Assembly (NCBI GenBank): GCA_029433525.1
Contig: JAQTIF010000001.1
Location: forward strand, 1-64,000
DNA length: 64,000 nucleotides
Direction of reading: 5' to 3'
DNA from: Enterobacteriaceae bacterium ESL0689
GTDB taxonomy: Bacteria; Pseudomonadota; Gammaproteobacteria; Enterobacterales; Enterobacteriaceae
Part shown: positions 27,697-37,258 of the stretch, piece by piece
Layout of the letters: each line of letters starts with the position of its first letter
How positions within the stretch are numbered: position 1 is the first letter of the stretch
Translations under genes and position numbers: made by a program
The notes under the pieces: generated by a model
The model's database searches: none
What the model was told of the DNA's origin: nothing
Seen by the model: the letters and a program-made list of their open reading frames with translations, nothing else

Positions 27697-29091
27697 ATGA
27701 GAATAGTAAGCAAACTCACTTTTTTGGGAATGATTTTTTTGTTTTCTGTAAATGCTTATGCTGGTCAATTAGATAGTAGCGGATTACTTGATACGTTATT
27801 AGATAAGTTTCAGCAAGTAGCCAGCACATGGTCATTAGTAATTGGTGATTATGCAAATTGGCTCTTCTGGGGGCTGGTATTAATAAGTATGGTTTGGACA
27901 TTTGGTATGTTGGCGATGCAAGGGGAAGGTTTAATCAGTGCACTTGCAGAAATAGTTCGTTTTTTTGCCGTGATTGGTTTTTTTTATTATCTTTTAATCA
28001 ACGGCCCAGCCATATCACAATCTATAATTAACTCAATGAGACAACTTGCAGCAAATGCTTTAGGAATAAGTACTGGTATTTCACCCTCCAGCATAGTTGA
28101 TATGGCTTTTGTGATATTAACAAAGGTCAGTTCAGCAGAATAAATTTGGTCTCCAATGATTTCGACCATTATGATAACCGTCGCGATAATAGTATTAGTA
28201 GTAATGGCGCTTATCGCGATAAATATGCTAATAATGTTAGTTTCTGCATGGGTGTTGTGTTATGCAGGAGTTATTTTGCTTGGGTTTGGTGGCTCGAAAT
28301 GGACTTCTGATATTGCAATAAATTACTTACGCACAGTATTATCGATTGGTATTCAGTTATTTACGATGACATTAATCATTGGGATTGGGCAGTCATTTAT
28401 AGATCAGTATTTTTCTATTATTAAAAATGATATTCCTGATCTTAATAGTCTTATTGTTTTACTTCTGGCGTCAATTATTCTTTTAGTATTGACGAATAAA
28501 TTACCGTTGTTGTTATCAGGCGTTGTTGGAGGAGCATCCTTACAAGGGATCGGTGGTTTTGGAGCAGGTATGATTACTGGCGCTGCTACTACTGCAATCA
28601 GTGGCGCTGGGGCAATGGCAATGAGCGCTACAGCTCAAGTCAGTGGTGGTGCTTCCGCTCTAAAAGCAGCATTTGAATCTGCCCAAGCGGCGATGGCCGA
28701 AGAATCTGGTTCTGGTTATAAAGGTGGCTCAGGTGGAGGATTTGGCGGCGGGGAAGATACCGGTTCCGTAGATACTTCTGGAGGACAACCATCAGGCGGT
28801 TCCGGTGGTTCTTATGCAGGGAGCAATACAGGTAGCGTCAGCGGAGGAAGCCAGGGGTTTGCTTCATCATTCTCACGAGCTGGCCGCATGGCTTCTCACA
28901 TGGCGAGCGGGCTGTCTAATGGAGCTGCGGAGTATCAGATGATGAAGGGAAGTACTAATTCTATCCAATCACAACAGAGCGTTGGTGGGGAAATAGCGAA
29001 TCAAATACGTAAACACACCGCCGATCGTCAGAGTAACCACGAACAGGATGAGTTTGAGGGTGATAGTTTAACTGGCAGTAAAAAATCTTGA
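27697..29091 (+). pseudogene. trbL: TrbL-like conjugal transfer membrane protein, nonsense mutation
   Basis: A polytopic inner-membrane component of the IncP-type mating channel. A signal-like N-terminus is followed by membrane segments. An in-frame TAA at 28141-28143 splits it; the frame continues directly as IWSPMISTIMITVA and includes SAWVLCYAGVILLGFGGSKW and SIGIQLFTMTLIIGIGQSFI, the TrbL core. The C-terminal 150 residues are Gly- and Ser-rich and low in complexity, as in other TrbL proteins. The restored length is about 464 residues. No other conjugation genes remain. Confidence 0.82.
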
Positions 29092-29160
29092 TTTAGACGC
29101 GTCAGTTAGCGCGGTAACGTTAACTGACGCTTCCACTAAACACCTGTAAGGAGGTGGATA

Positions 29161-29373
29161 ATGGCTGATTATAATAGCTTTGTTTTGGAAGGAATAAAAA
29201 TTATTTTTGCCGATAACAACAAGGAGTTTATTAAAGAGATTTGTGAACCATTGATAAATATTCTATGCATCGAAGAGTATTATTCTGCTACCGGAATTTA
29301 TAATTATGATGATGCTGATGAGCAAACTGAGTTACTTAAAAATGCATTAAGGGACTATAAAATGGCTCACTAG
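29161..29373 (+). CDS. Small acidic hypothetical protein
   Basis: A 70-residue acidic protein with no recognised domain (ADYNSFVLEGIKIIFADNNK at the start). It has a strong GGAGG ribosome site 4-9 bases upstream (29151-29157). It follows the trbL remnant by 69 bases and may be the last gene of the conjugation-derived segment. Confidence 0.5.
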   Translation: MADYNSFVLEGIKIIFADNNKEFIKEICEPLINILCIEEYYSATGIYNYDDADEQTELLKNALRDYKMAH

Positions 29374-29381
29374 TGAAAAGA

Positions 29382-29475
29382 GGCTAACTTGTATTAGCTC
29401 AAACTTGATCTTACACTTTTACTGCATAGGGCTTAACCTAAGCTGACAGTCCGCTCTGTGCCAAAAGCGGACGTT
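29382..29475 (+). repeat. Left inverted repeat flanking the LysR/AKR cassette
   Basis: Contains GTATTAGCTC (29391-29400) and, exactly 59 bases from its first base, CTGACAGTC followed by a GCGG/CCGC hairpin. The same pair of motifs at the same spacing occurs in reverse complement at 35560-35652. Overall similarity is moderate. Confidence 0.6.
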
Positions 29476-29513
29476 CACGTCCGTTCCTGAAATATTGGCC
29501 CGATAATTCAGCG

Positions 29514-30413
29514 TTAAATTTTCCGGTTAATACGCAACGCATCCACAACGAGTGAAAACGCTGGGGAAGGCTGTTTACGGCTGGGATAATAAAGATAGTA
29601 GCCGGGAAAAGGACGGCACCATTCTTCAAGCACGCGGATCAGTTTTCCTTCCTGCAGATGTGTGCCGAACTCCTCTTCAGGTAAAAAGGCAATGCCCAGT
29701 CCGGCAAGAGCTGCGTCAACGACGTGTTCCGATGTGTTAAACGTCAGTTGCCCTTCAACCCGAACGTGAAATTTACCGTTTTCCTGCTCAAACTCCCAGG
29801 TGTAAATTTTCCCCGATTGAACCATGCGCTCATTAATACAGCAGTGTTGCATCAGATCGCGTGGCGTCTGAGGGGCGGCGCACCGGGCGAAATACTCAGG
29901 GGAAGCTACAGCCGCCATGCGCAGTTTCGGGCCAATGGGTACGGCTATCATATCTTTGTCGATAGTGTCTCCGAGCCGCACGCCGGCATCAAAACGATCC
30001 GCCACGATGTCCCGGAACCCGTGGTTGGCGTCAAACTCAATATGAATATCAGGATATTCGCGTAACAGTGGCGTCAGCTTTGGCAGCAGTGTGGTCTTCA
30101 GAACATGAGGTCCACATGTAATACGGACGGTCCCGGCAGGTTTATCACGCAGTGCCGTCAGCATGTCCAGCTCGGCTTCAATCTCATCAATACGATGTCC
30201 CACAGACTGAAGCAGGCGCTCCCCGGCAGCCGTCACTGACACACTGCGCGTGGTCCTTGTCAGCAGGCGGATTTGCATCCGTTCTTCCAGCCCGGAAATC
30301 GCCTGGCTCAGTGCGGGCTGGGTCACGCCGAGCAGGGCGGCAGCGCGCGTAAAGCTGCCCTCACGCGCCACGGTGACGAAAGAGAGTAAGTCGTTGAGAT
30401 TGCGTCTGGCCAT
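29514..30413 (-). CDS. LysR-family transcriptional regulator
   Basis: A 299-residue regulator. The N-terminal winged helix (residues 1-60; FTRAAALLGVTQPALSQAIS) matches LysR-type DNA-binding domains, followed by a linker helix and a ligand-binding domain to residue 295. It is transcribed away from the gene at 30506, so the 92-base gap between them should hold its operator. Related regulators (the AaeR/PerR-like group) often control adjacent dehydrogenase or reductase genes. Confidence 0.92.
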   Translation of the reverse strand: MARRNLNDLLSFVTVAREGSFTRAAALLGVTQPALSQAISGLEERMQIRLLTRTTRSVSVTAAGERLLQSVGHRIDEIEAELDMLTALRDKPAGTVRITCGPHVLKTTLLPKLTPLLREYPDIHIEFDANHGFRDIVADRFDAGVRLGDTIDKDMIAVPIGPKLRMAAVASPEYFARCAAPQTPRDLMQHCCINERMVQSGKIYTWEFEQENGKFHVRVEGQLTFNTSEHVVDAALAGLGIAFLPEEEFGTHLQEGKLIRVLEEWCRPFPGYYLYYPSRKQPSPAFSLVVDALRINRKI

Positions 30414-30505
30414 GCTCGTTTCCGGTCCATTTATAAATTTTATTTATAAGGGTATTAAGTATTCATTAGCTAGTTAACCCGCTGCATATTGGTAATAATA
30501 ATGCG

Positions 30506-30991
30506 ATGAAAAAGTCAACGCTAACCCTTATGCAAAACGCTTGCCGCAGAACATCACTGCTGTTCCTTGCCGGCCTGCTTTTCGTCACGCAGTCCGCTAT
30601 GGCGGGTGACAACGACCGGGGAGTGGCGCAGGAGACGCTTATGAAAATTGAGATCATTGTGGAGGGAGAAACCGCCACCGCCACCCTCTTTGATACGCCG
30701 ACAGGCCGGGACTTTGCGTCTTTGCTTCCCCTCAGCCTGACGCTGGAAGACTATGACGATATTGAGCGTATAAGCGACCTGCCGCGCAGGCTTTCCACGG
30801 TGCAGGCACCGGACGGCATGACGCCGGAAGCCGGAGATATCACTTACTACGCGCCCTGGGGCAACCTGGCAATTTTTGCCCGGGGCAGGGCTTACGCCCG
30901 TTCACTGATCCCGTTAGGGAAAGTGGATTCCGGACTGCCGGTCCTGCAGCGCCACGGACCTCTTGCGGTGCAGATCAGAGTCGCCAACTGA
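30506..30991 (+). CDS. Cyclophilin-like fold secreted protein
   Basis: A 161-residue protein with a signal sequence (residues 1-32, ending SAMAG). The mature part (MKIEIIVEGETATATLFDTP, ISDLPRRLS, ITYYAPWGNLAIF) matches the bacterial cyclophilin_like family of about 115-residue beta-barrels. Function unknown. It is the first gene of the cassette divergent from the LysR gene. An internal ATG at 30641 could start the fold without the signal. Confidence 0.75.
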   Translation: MKKSTLTLMQNACRRTSLLFLAGLLFVTQSAMAGDNDRGVAQETLMKIEIIVEGETATATLFDTPTGRDFASLLPLSLTLEDYDDIERISDLPRRLSTVQAPDGMTPEAGDITYYAPWGNLAIFARGRAYARSLIPLGKVDSGLPVLQRHGPLAVQIRVAN

Positions 30992-31118
30992 CCCGCAGCA
31001 CCTCCCGTACCGCGATTATCCCTCTTATCCCGTCCCTGTATGCCGTTTCAGCTCTTCCTGCAGCGCTGAAGGCTCCGGGGCACAGACAACATGTTATCTA
31101 CTGAAAAGAAATCCCTGA

Positions 31119-32336
31119 ATGAGTAATAAGACAGACGAAAACAGAAAAAAAAACACCGGAAGCGGGAAACAGCCTGCGCACTGGAGTGGTGTCTTTGCCA
31201 TGACGCTGTGCGTCTTCGCCCTGATCGCCTCCGAATTCATGCCGGTCAGCCTGCTGACACCGATGGCGCAGACCCTTCGTGTCACCGAAGGCATGGCCGG
31301 ACAGGGCATCGCTATTTCCGGGGCATTTGCAGTAGTAACCAGCCTGTTTATTTCCGTGCTGGCAGGCACGCTTAACCGTAAAACGCTGCTGCTCGGCCTG
31401 ACCTGCATTATGGCAATTTCCGGTGCTGTTATTGCGATGGCACCCAATTACCTGACCTATATGGCGGGCAGGGCCCTGATTGGCATTGTGGTCGGCGGGT
31501 TCTGGTCGATGTCGGCCGCGACGGCAATGCGTCTGGTCCCGGTCCATCGTGTTCCGCTGGCGCTGGCTATTTTCAACAGCGGCAATGCTCTGGCTACCGT
31601 CGTGGCTGCCCCTCTGGGCAGCTGGCTCGGATCGGTTGTTGGCTGGCGGGGGGCCTTCTTCTGCCTGGTGCCGGTCGCCATCATCGCATTTGTCTGGCAA
31701 TTACTCAGTCTGCCTTCCATGCCGGTCACCCGTCAGGCGGCGGCTTCCCGCAACGTTTTCACGCTGTTTCGTCGCCGGGTGGTCACGCTGGGCATGCTGG
31801 GTGTGGGGATCTTCTTTATGGGGCAATTCACGCTCTTTACCTACATCAGGCCTTTCCTTGAGACGGTGACGCGGGTGGATGCCGCAACGGTGACCCTGGT
31901 CCTGCTGGTTATTGGTGTCGCGGGTTTCATCGGCACTACTCTGATTGGCCGGGGGTTAAAACGCGGGTTCTACACGACCCTGATGGCCATCCCGGTACTG
32001 ATGGCCATCACCGCGCTGGCACTGATTGCCTTCGGCAGTCAGGTAGCCATCGTGACGGCGCTGCTCGGAGTGTGGGGGCTGATTTCCACTGCCGCACCAG
32101 TGGGATGGTGGGCATGGGTTCCGCGTACCTTCCCTCAGAATGCCGAAGCTGGCGGCGGACTGATGGTGGCGATGGTGCAGCTGTCCATTGCTCTCGGTTC
32201 GACGGTGGGCGGCCTGCTTTTCGACCATCACGGCTACCAGAGCACCTTCCTGGCCAGCGCCGCGATGCTGATTATCGCAACCGTACTGATCTTTCTGACC
32301 TCGCGGGCAGACACTTCTGCCGCAGATCATTCCTAA
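31119..32336 (+). CDS. Major facilitator transporter (DHA1 family, AraJ/SotB-like)
   Basis: A 405-residue efflux protein with twelve predicted membrane segments. It has SEFMPVSLLTPMAQ in helix 1, as in sugar-efflux and drug/H+ antiporters of the SotB and YdhP types. It lies between the cyclophilin-like gene and the dehydrogenase, 16 bases upstream of the latter. It could export the substrate or product of the cassette. Confidence 0.85.
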   Translation: MSNKTDENRKKNTGSGKQPAHWSGVFAMTLCVFALIASEFMPVSLLTPMAQTLRVTEGMAGQGIAISGAFAVVTSLFISVLAGTLNRKTLLLGLTCIMAISGAVIAMAPNYLTYMAGRALIGIVVGGFWSMSAATAMRLVPVHRVPLALAIFNSGNALATVVAAPLGSWLGSVVGWRGAFFCLVPVAIIAFVWQLLSLPSMPVTRQAAASRNVFTLFRRRVVTLGMLGVGIFFMGQFTLFTYIRPFLETVTRVDAATVTLVLLVIGVAGFIGTTLIGRGLKRGFYTTLMAIPVLMAITALALIAFGSQVAIVTALLGVWGLISTAAPVGWWAWVPRTFPQNAEAGGGLMVAMVQLSIALGSTVGGLLFDHHGYQSTFLASAAMLIIATVLIFLTSRADTSAADHS

Positions 32337-32352
32337 ACCCAGGAGTAATGCC

Positions 32353-33399
32353 ATGACAGTTAAAGCTTACGGTGCCCATGCGGGCACACTGCCGCTGGAG
32401 CCGATAGATATCACCCGTCGCGCCCCCGGGGCCCATGATGTGCAGATTAATATCGCGTACTGCGGAGTCTGCCATTCGGATATCCACCAGGTACGCGCTG
32501 AATGGGCCGGGACGCTCTATCCCTGCGTACCGGGACATGAAATTGTCGGTCGTGTAGTGGCCGTTGGCGATCACGTCTCCGGTTTTTGTGCAGGGGACCT
32601 GGTGGGGGTCGGCTGCATTGTCGACAGCTGCCGGCACTGCAGTGACTGTGACGAAGGACTGGAGAACTACTGCGACCATATGACAGGGACATACAATTTC
32701 CCGACGCCGGATGCGCCGGGCCACACGCTGGGCGGATATTCGCAGCAGATTGTGGTGCATGAGCGCTATGTCCTGCGCGTCACTCACCCGGAAGCGCAGC
32801 TGGCCGCCGTGGCACCGCTGCTGTGCGCGGGGATCACAACGTACTCACCGCTGCGTCACTGGCAGGCGGGCCCCGGCAAAAAGGTCGGCGTGGTCGGTAT
32901 CGGTGGACTGGGGCATATGGGGATCAAGCTTGCGCACGCCATGGGCGCGCATGTCGTGGCCTTTACCACGTCTGAGTCCAAACGTGACGCCGCCAGAGCG
33001 CTTGGTGCAGATGAGGTGGTGGTCTCCCGTCATGCCAGCGAAATGGAAGCCCATGCCAGGAGCTTCGATTTTATCCTCAACACCGTTGCTGCGCCGCATA
33101 ACCTCGACGTGTTCACTGCGCTGCTGAAACGTGATGGCACGATGACCATGGTGGGTGCGCCAGCCACGCCGCATGACGCGCCAGAGGTGTTCAGCCTCAT
33201 CATGAAGCGCAGATCGATTGCCGGGTCGATGATTGGCGGCATTCCTGAAACGCAGGAGATGCTCGATTTCTGCGCCCAACACGGCATTGTCGCCGACATT
33301 GAGCTTATCCGCGCCGACCAGATTAACGATGCCTATGAGCGCATGCTCAGGGGCGATGTGCATTACCGGTTTGTCATTGATAACGCCACCCTGGCTTAA
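32353..33399 (+). CDS. Zinc-dependent alcohol dehydrogenase (CAD/YahK-like)
   Basis: A 348-residue MDR-family enzyme. Catalytic zinc ligands are Cys-37 and His-38 in CGVCHSD and HE in VPGHEIVGRV. The structural zinc site is the four Cys in SCRHCSDCDEGLENYC. The nucleotide-binding motif is GIGGLGHMG near residue 180. YahK and cinnamyl-alcohol-type relatives reduce aldehydes with NADPH. It sits 16 bases after the transporter gene and 16 bases before the next gene. Confidence 0.93.
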   Translation: MTVKAYGAHAGTLPLEPIDITRRAPGAHDVQINIAYCGVCHSDIHQVRAEWAGTLYPCVPGHEIVGRVVAVGDHVSGFCAGDLVGVGCIVDSCRHCSDCDEGLENYCDHMTGTYNFPTPDAPGHTLGGYSQQIVVHERYVLRVTHPEAQLAAVAPLLCAGITTYSPLRHWQAGPGKKVGVVGIGGLGHMGIKLAHAMGAHVVAFTTSESKRDAARALGADEVVVSRHASEMEAHARSFDFILNTVAAPHNLDVFTALLKRDGTMTMVGAPATPHDAPEVFSLIMKRRSIAGSMIGGIPETQEMLDFCAQHGIVADIELIRADQINDAYERMLRGDVHYRFVIDNATLA

Positions 33400-33415
33400 T
33401 GATAAGGAGACCATC

Positions 33416-34444
33416 ATGAAAAAATTTATGTTAGCGCTGGGGCTGTTGATCAGTGCATTTGCTTCCTCTGCGGCGGATATGTCCCGTGGAGCCGATAATT
33501 TTTATAAAAGCGATAAGGTGACGCAGCAAAAAGTCACCTTTAAAAACCAGTATCAGATGGCCGTGGTTGGTAACCTGTTTATCCCGAAAAAGATGAACCA
33601 GAATACCCGACACCCGGCGATCGTCGTTGGTCACCCGATGGGAGCCGTTAAGGAACAGAGTTCGAATCTCTATGCGCAGAAGCTGGCGGAGCAGGGGTTT
33701 GTCACGCTGGCTATCGATCTCTCTTTTTGGGGAGAAAGCGAGGGCAAACCGGGGCACCTGATTTCACCGGAAATCTACACAGATGATTTCAGCGCGGCGG
33801 TTGATTATCTGAGTACACAGCCGTTTGTCGATCCAGAAAACATTGGCGTGCTGGGTATCTGCGGCAGCGGAAGTTTTGTTATCAGTGCCGCCAAGATTGA
33901 CCCGCGTATGAAAGCCATTGCCACGGTCAGCATGTATGACATGGGGAGCGCATTCCGTAATGGCCTTAATCATTCCCAGACGGGAGAACAACGTAAGGCC
34001 TTTATCCAGTCAGCCATTGAGCAACGGTTAGCCGAGTTTAAGGGCGGCGAGACGGCTTATATCCCTGGCACCGTGAACAAACTGGATGACTCCACACCGG
34101 ATATTCAGCGCGAGTTCTTTGATTTCTACCGCACCGAACGCGGCGGCTACACCCCACAGGGTCAGAAAGAAGAACTGACGACGAAACCGATGCTGAGCAG
34201 TATTGGCAAGTTTATGAACTTCTATCCGTTCAACGATATTGAAACCATCTCTCCGCGCCCGATGCTGTTTATTACCGGCGATCAGGCACACTCAAAAGAG
34301 TTCAGCGAGGACGCTTTCAAACGCGCCGGTCAGCCTAAAGAACTGTATGTCGTACCGGGCGCAGGGCATGTCGATCTGTATGACCGTACCGACGTAATCC
34401 CTTTTGACAAGCTGACAGACTTTTTCCGTAAGAATCTGCAATAA
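33416..34444 (+). CDS. Secreted alpha/beta hydrolase (DLH/UCP031982-like)
   Basis: About 342 residues from ATG 33416, which has a good AAGGAG site. The signal sequence is MKKFMLALGLLISAFASSAA. The fold shows VVGHPMGAVKEQSS as the oxyanion-loop region and a nucleophile elbow that reads GICGSGSF, with Ser in place of, or next to, the Cys. The late His is in PGAGHVDLYD. This is the family of periplasmic hydrolases that often neighbour aldo/keto reductases. Substrate unknown. Confidence 0.82.
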   Translation: MKKFMLALGLLISAFASSAADMSRGADNFYKSDKVTQQKVTFKNQYQMAVVGNLFIPKKMNQNTRHPAIVVGHPMGAVKEQSSNLYAQKLAEQGFVTLAIDLSFWGESEGKPGHLISPEIYTDDFSAAVDYLSTQPFVDPENIGVLGICGSGSFVISAAKIDPRMKAIATVSMYDMGSAFRNGLNHSQTGEQRKAFIQSAIEQRLAEFKGGETAYIPGTVNKLDDSTPDIQREFFDFYRTERGGYTPQGQKEELTTKPMLSSIGKFMNFYPFNDIETISPRPMLFITGDQAHSKEFSEDAFKRAGQPKELYVVPGAGHVDLYDRTDVIPFDKLTDFFRKNLQ

Positions 34445-34469
34445 CACGTTCAGTTAAGGAGCATTTGAC

Positions 34470-35456
34470 ATGAACTACAAACATCTGGGGCGTACCGGTC
34501 TGCGGGTGAGCCACATCGGTCTCGGTACCATGAATTTCGGTGAGCTGACGGATGAGTCGGCCAGCTTTAGTATCATGGATGAAGCCGTGGATGCAGGTAT
34601 CAACTTTTTCGATACCGCTGACGTCTATGGCGGGCCGCAGTCGCCGGATATGGCAAAGGGTTACGGAACATCCGAAGAAATCATCGGTAACTGGCTGGCG
34701 CGTAGTGGTCAGCGTGACCGGATAGTGCTGGCCACGAAAGTTTACCAGCCGATGGACACGGGGCCGAACGACAAATACCTGTCTGCCTACCATATCCGCC
34801 GGGCCTGTGAGGCCAGCCTGAAAAGGCTGAAAACGGACCATATCGATCTCTATCAGATGCACCATATCGACCGGAACACGCCCTGGGAGGAGATCTGGCA
34901 GGCCATGGAACAGCTGATCCGTGAGGGTAAAATCAGCTACGTTGGCAGCAGTAACTTTGCTGGCTGGGATATTGCCACTGCACAGTGCAAGGCTGACGCG
35001 CGCAACCTGCTGGGGCTGGCATCGGAACAGAGCCTGTACAATCTGACCCAGCGCACGATTGAGCTGGAAGTCATTCCGGCGCTGCGTCATTACGACATTG
35101 GCCTGATCCCCTGGAGCCCGGTCGGGATGGGGATGCTGGGCGGTGTTCTGAAGAAAATTGCCGGTGGCCGCCGGGCATCACCGCAGCTGCAGGCACAAAT
35201 CAACCGCCTGCGGCCACAACTGGAGGCCTGGGAAACACTGTGTGATGAGCTGGGGGAAGCGCCATCAGACGTCGCGCTGGCCTGGCTACTGCAGAACCCG
35301 GTGGTTAGCGCCGTGCTCAGTGGTCCGCGTACAGTTGAACAGCTCCGTCAGAATCTCAATGCCCTGACGCTGTCTCTTTCAGATGATACGCTCAAAAGAC
35401 TGGATACCATCTGGCCGGGGCCAGGCGGAGAGGCACCTGAAGCTTACGCGTGGTAA
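34470..35456 (+). CDS. Aldo/keto reductase
   Basis: A 328-residue NADPH-dependent reductase. The catalytic tetrad is visible: Asp and Tyr in FFDTADVYGGP, Lys in LATKVY, His in YQMHHID. The phosphate-binding end is GPRTVEQLRQN. It belongs to the Tas/YajO-like branch. It closes the cassette and is followed by a hairpin. With the dehydrogenase it would reduce carbonyl compounds. Confidence 0.92.
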   Translation: MNYKHLGRTGLRVSHIGLGTMNFGELTDESASFSIMDEAVDAGINFFDTADVYGGPQSPDMAKGYGTSEEIIGNWLARSGQRDRIVLATKVYQPMDTGPNDKYLSAYHIRRACEASLKRLKTDHIDLYQMHHIDRNTPWEEIWQAMEQLIREGKISYVGSSNFAGWDIATAQCKADARNLLGLASEQSLYNLTQRTIELEVIPALRHYDIGLIPWSPVGMGMLGGVLKKIAGGRRASPQLQAQINRLRPQLEAWETLCDELGEAPSDVALAWLLQNPVVSAVLSGPRTVEQLRQNLNALTLSLSDDTLKRLDTIWPGPGGEAPEAYAW

Positions 35457-35474
35457 AAGGTTATCAGTGTTAAC

Positions 35475-35500
35475 AATTACCGGCCTTCGGGTCGGTAATT
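35475..35500 (+). terminator. Hairpin terminator after aldo/keto reductase
   Basis: An 11-base-pair stem (AATTACCGGCC with GGTCGGTAATT) closed by a TTCG tetraloop. The following T tract is interrupted, so strength is uncertain. Confidence 0.6.
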
Positions 35501-35559
35501 ACATTATTTCGGCGAAATTTATTTATTACCTGAAGATGTTGTACTTTTCATCAATTCTT

Positions 35560-35652
35560 GGATGTCCACTTTTCGCTCAAAGCAGACTGTCAGATTTGGT
35601 TGCATTTTGCCTACGCAAACTGTCAGTTCGAGCCTGAGCTAATACAGCTAAC
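35560..35652 (-). repeat. Right inverted repeat flanking the LysR/AKR cassette
   Basis: Reverse complement of the left repeat at 29382-29475: GTATTAGCTC and CTGACAGTC are kept at the same 59-base spacing. The inner 34-base part matches at about 27 of 34 positions. Confidence 0.6.
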
Positions 35653-35658
35653 TGGATG

Positions 35659-35886
35659 TTAGCCTTTTTTAATTTGATTTTTAGATCGTTCAATGTGATA
35701 ATTTAATACTTCTCTCTTTGCCTCTTCATAGGTTAGCTCTCCATTGATTACCTTACTTTTTATTTCATTAAAAAATGAGGAGCCTTTGGGATCTTTACTT
35801 GATAAAAAAAGACTGGCTTCAGCTCTCCGAAAAGCTTCTTTCCTTGCTTCTATAGAAAATGAATTAGCAGGGTTATTTTTGTTCAT
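35659..35886 (-). CDS. VbhA-like antitoxin (orphan)
   Basis: A 75-residue helical protein with the antitoxin_VbhA layout: RKEAFRRAEASLFL near residue 14 and INGELTYEEAKREVLNYH near residue 47. VbhA-type proteins bind Fic-domain AMP-transferases and block their ATP site. No fic gene follows; the downstream side is the right inverted repeat of the cassette. Its start overlaps the upstream membrane protein gene by 14 bases. Confidence 0.6.
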   Translation of the reverse strand: MNKNNPANSFSIEARKEAFRRAEASLFLSSKDPKGSSFFNEIKSKVINGELTYEEAKREVLNYHIERSKNQIKKG

Positions 35887-36415
35887 AAGTTGAAGTGCCT
35901 TTATTATTTATATTCGAGATATTTTTATCTACAAGAGTTAGTCTTAACTCCGAGAATTTATTTCCTGATATTTTATAACACTGATTTTCATTTTTTTCAA
36001 TATAAAGAGATTTGCTTTCTGAGCCACCACATATCGTAGATGTTCTTGCATCGAGAAAAATAAACTTTTCTTGAAATCTTTCAATATATTTCATTGCTGT
36101 CATGCTAATAATAAAAAGAGCAACTGACACAGTAAAAAGGGATAAGCCTGATACTAAACGATTAAAATTAAATTTCCTTTTAATAACTAATGAACTGGCT
36201 AGATTGACCATGTTATAGGGGACCATAATTATGAGTCCAATTAATATTATTTTTTCAGGAAGATTGTTCACCTGTATATGATGTTGAGCCAAGCTTCCAA
36301 TATACACTGAAATCATAGAGGATATTACTATTTTTGCTGGGAATACATCTCGCAAAAATATGTATATATAGACCGTAATTGCACAAATCATTGCCCCTAT
36401 TGGAAATGAGAGCAT
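35873..36415 (-). CDS. Membrane protein of unknown function
   Basis: A 180-residue AT-rich gene with four predicted membrane segments in the first 110 residues, then a soluble C-terminal domain with Cys residues (TSTICGGSE, ENQCYKI). I do not recognise the family. It precedes the VbhA-like gene and overlaps it. The composition is unlike the GC-richer neighbours, suggesting transfer with the conjugation remnants. Confidence 0.55.
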   Translation of the reverse strand: MLSFPIGAMICAITVYIYIFLRDVFPAKIVISSMISVYIGSLAQHHIQVNNLPEKIILIGLIIMVPYNMVNLASSLVIKRKFNFNRLVSGLSLFTVSVALFIISMTAMKYIERFQEKFIFLDARTSTICGGSESKSLYIEKNENQCYKISGNKFSELRLTLVDKNISNINNKGTSTYEQK

Positions 36416-36444
36416 GAAAGCATAAGCTAATGTAGAGTAATTAA

Positions 36445-37247
36445 GAACCTATCCCAAAAGGAGTTGTCAGCTAATAAATAATGGTAATTTTTGAGGGCGA
36501 AGCATGCCGGCCAACAAGTGGCAGAGCAGTGATGAACTCTGGGTGAAAATGGCTCCACTCATTCCGGAACATAAAACTCAGCACCCGTTGGGTACGCACC
36601 GAAAGCGGGTTGATAATCGCGCTGCAATGAACGCTATTTTCTTCGTACTCAGAACAGGTTGCCAGTGGAATGCCCTGAATGCCACCGATATATGCTCGCC
36701 AGGCTCTGCTCACCGCCGATTTCAGGAGTGGCGGGATGCCGGAGTATTTGAACGCTTCTGGCAGAACGGGTTGCTTGCCTGCGAACAACTGGATGCCATT
36801 GACTGGTCATGGCTCTCGATGGATGGCTGCATGACGAAATCCCCGCTCGCTGGTTCAAAAAAACAGGACGGAACCCTACAGACCGGGGGAAACAGGGCGT
36901 AAAGCGTAGCCTGATGACTGATGCGAACGGGCTTCCCCTCTCGCTGGTAGTCGCTGGTGCAAATACGCACGACATAAAGCTGGTTGCGGATACGCTTGAC
37001 GCCCTTCAGACGGGCAGACCGGGAAAGAGGCTCAGGTTGTGCATGGACAAAGGCTATGAAGCGGAATGGCTGGATTTGTATCTGAAAAGTCGTCGCTATG
37101 AACCCCATATTCAGTCACGGAAAGATGAGTCCGAAGCAATAAAAGCCACAGATTTTAAGGCTCACCGCTGGGTGGTAGAGAGAACACACAGCTGGATGAA
37201 TCGCTACCGTCGTATCCTGACGCGCTGGGAGAAGAAGGTCGAAAATT
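36445..37247 (+). mobile_element. IS5-family element (IS427/IS1031-like), truncated
   Basis: The left end is GAACCTATCCCAAAAGG after TAA, which matches the MITE end GAGCCTATCCCATTAGG at 14 of 17 positions. A transposase follows. The right end is missing because IS903-like copy 2 begins at 37248. Confidence 0.8.
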
Positions 37248-37258
37248 GGCTTTGTTGA
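36504..37258 (+). pseudogene. IS5-family transposase (two-frame type), cut by IS903-like element
   Basis: Frame A (36504-36902) has the N-terminal domain with GCQWNALNATDI and the first Asp in WLSMDGCMTK. An A7 heptamer at 36857-36863 lies in phase for -1 slippage into frame B, which continues KTGRNPTDRGKQGVKRSLMT with the second Asp in TDANGLPLS and the Glu in WVVERTHSWMNRYRR. IS427-type elements commonly make transposase by frameshifting, so this shift may be programmed. The end is replaced by IS903 sequence, so the terminal residues are wrong. Confidence 0.78.
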
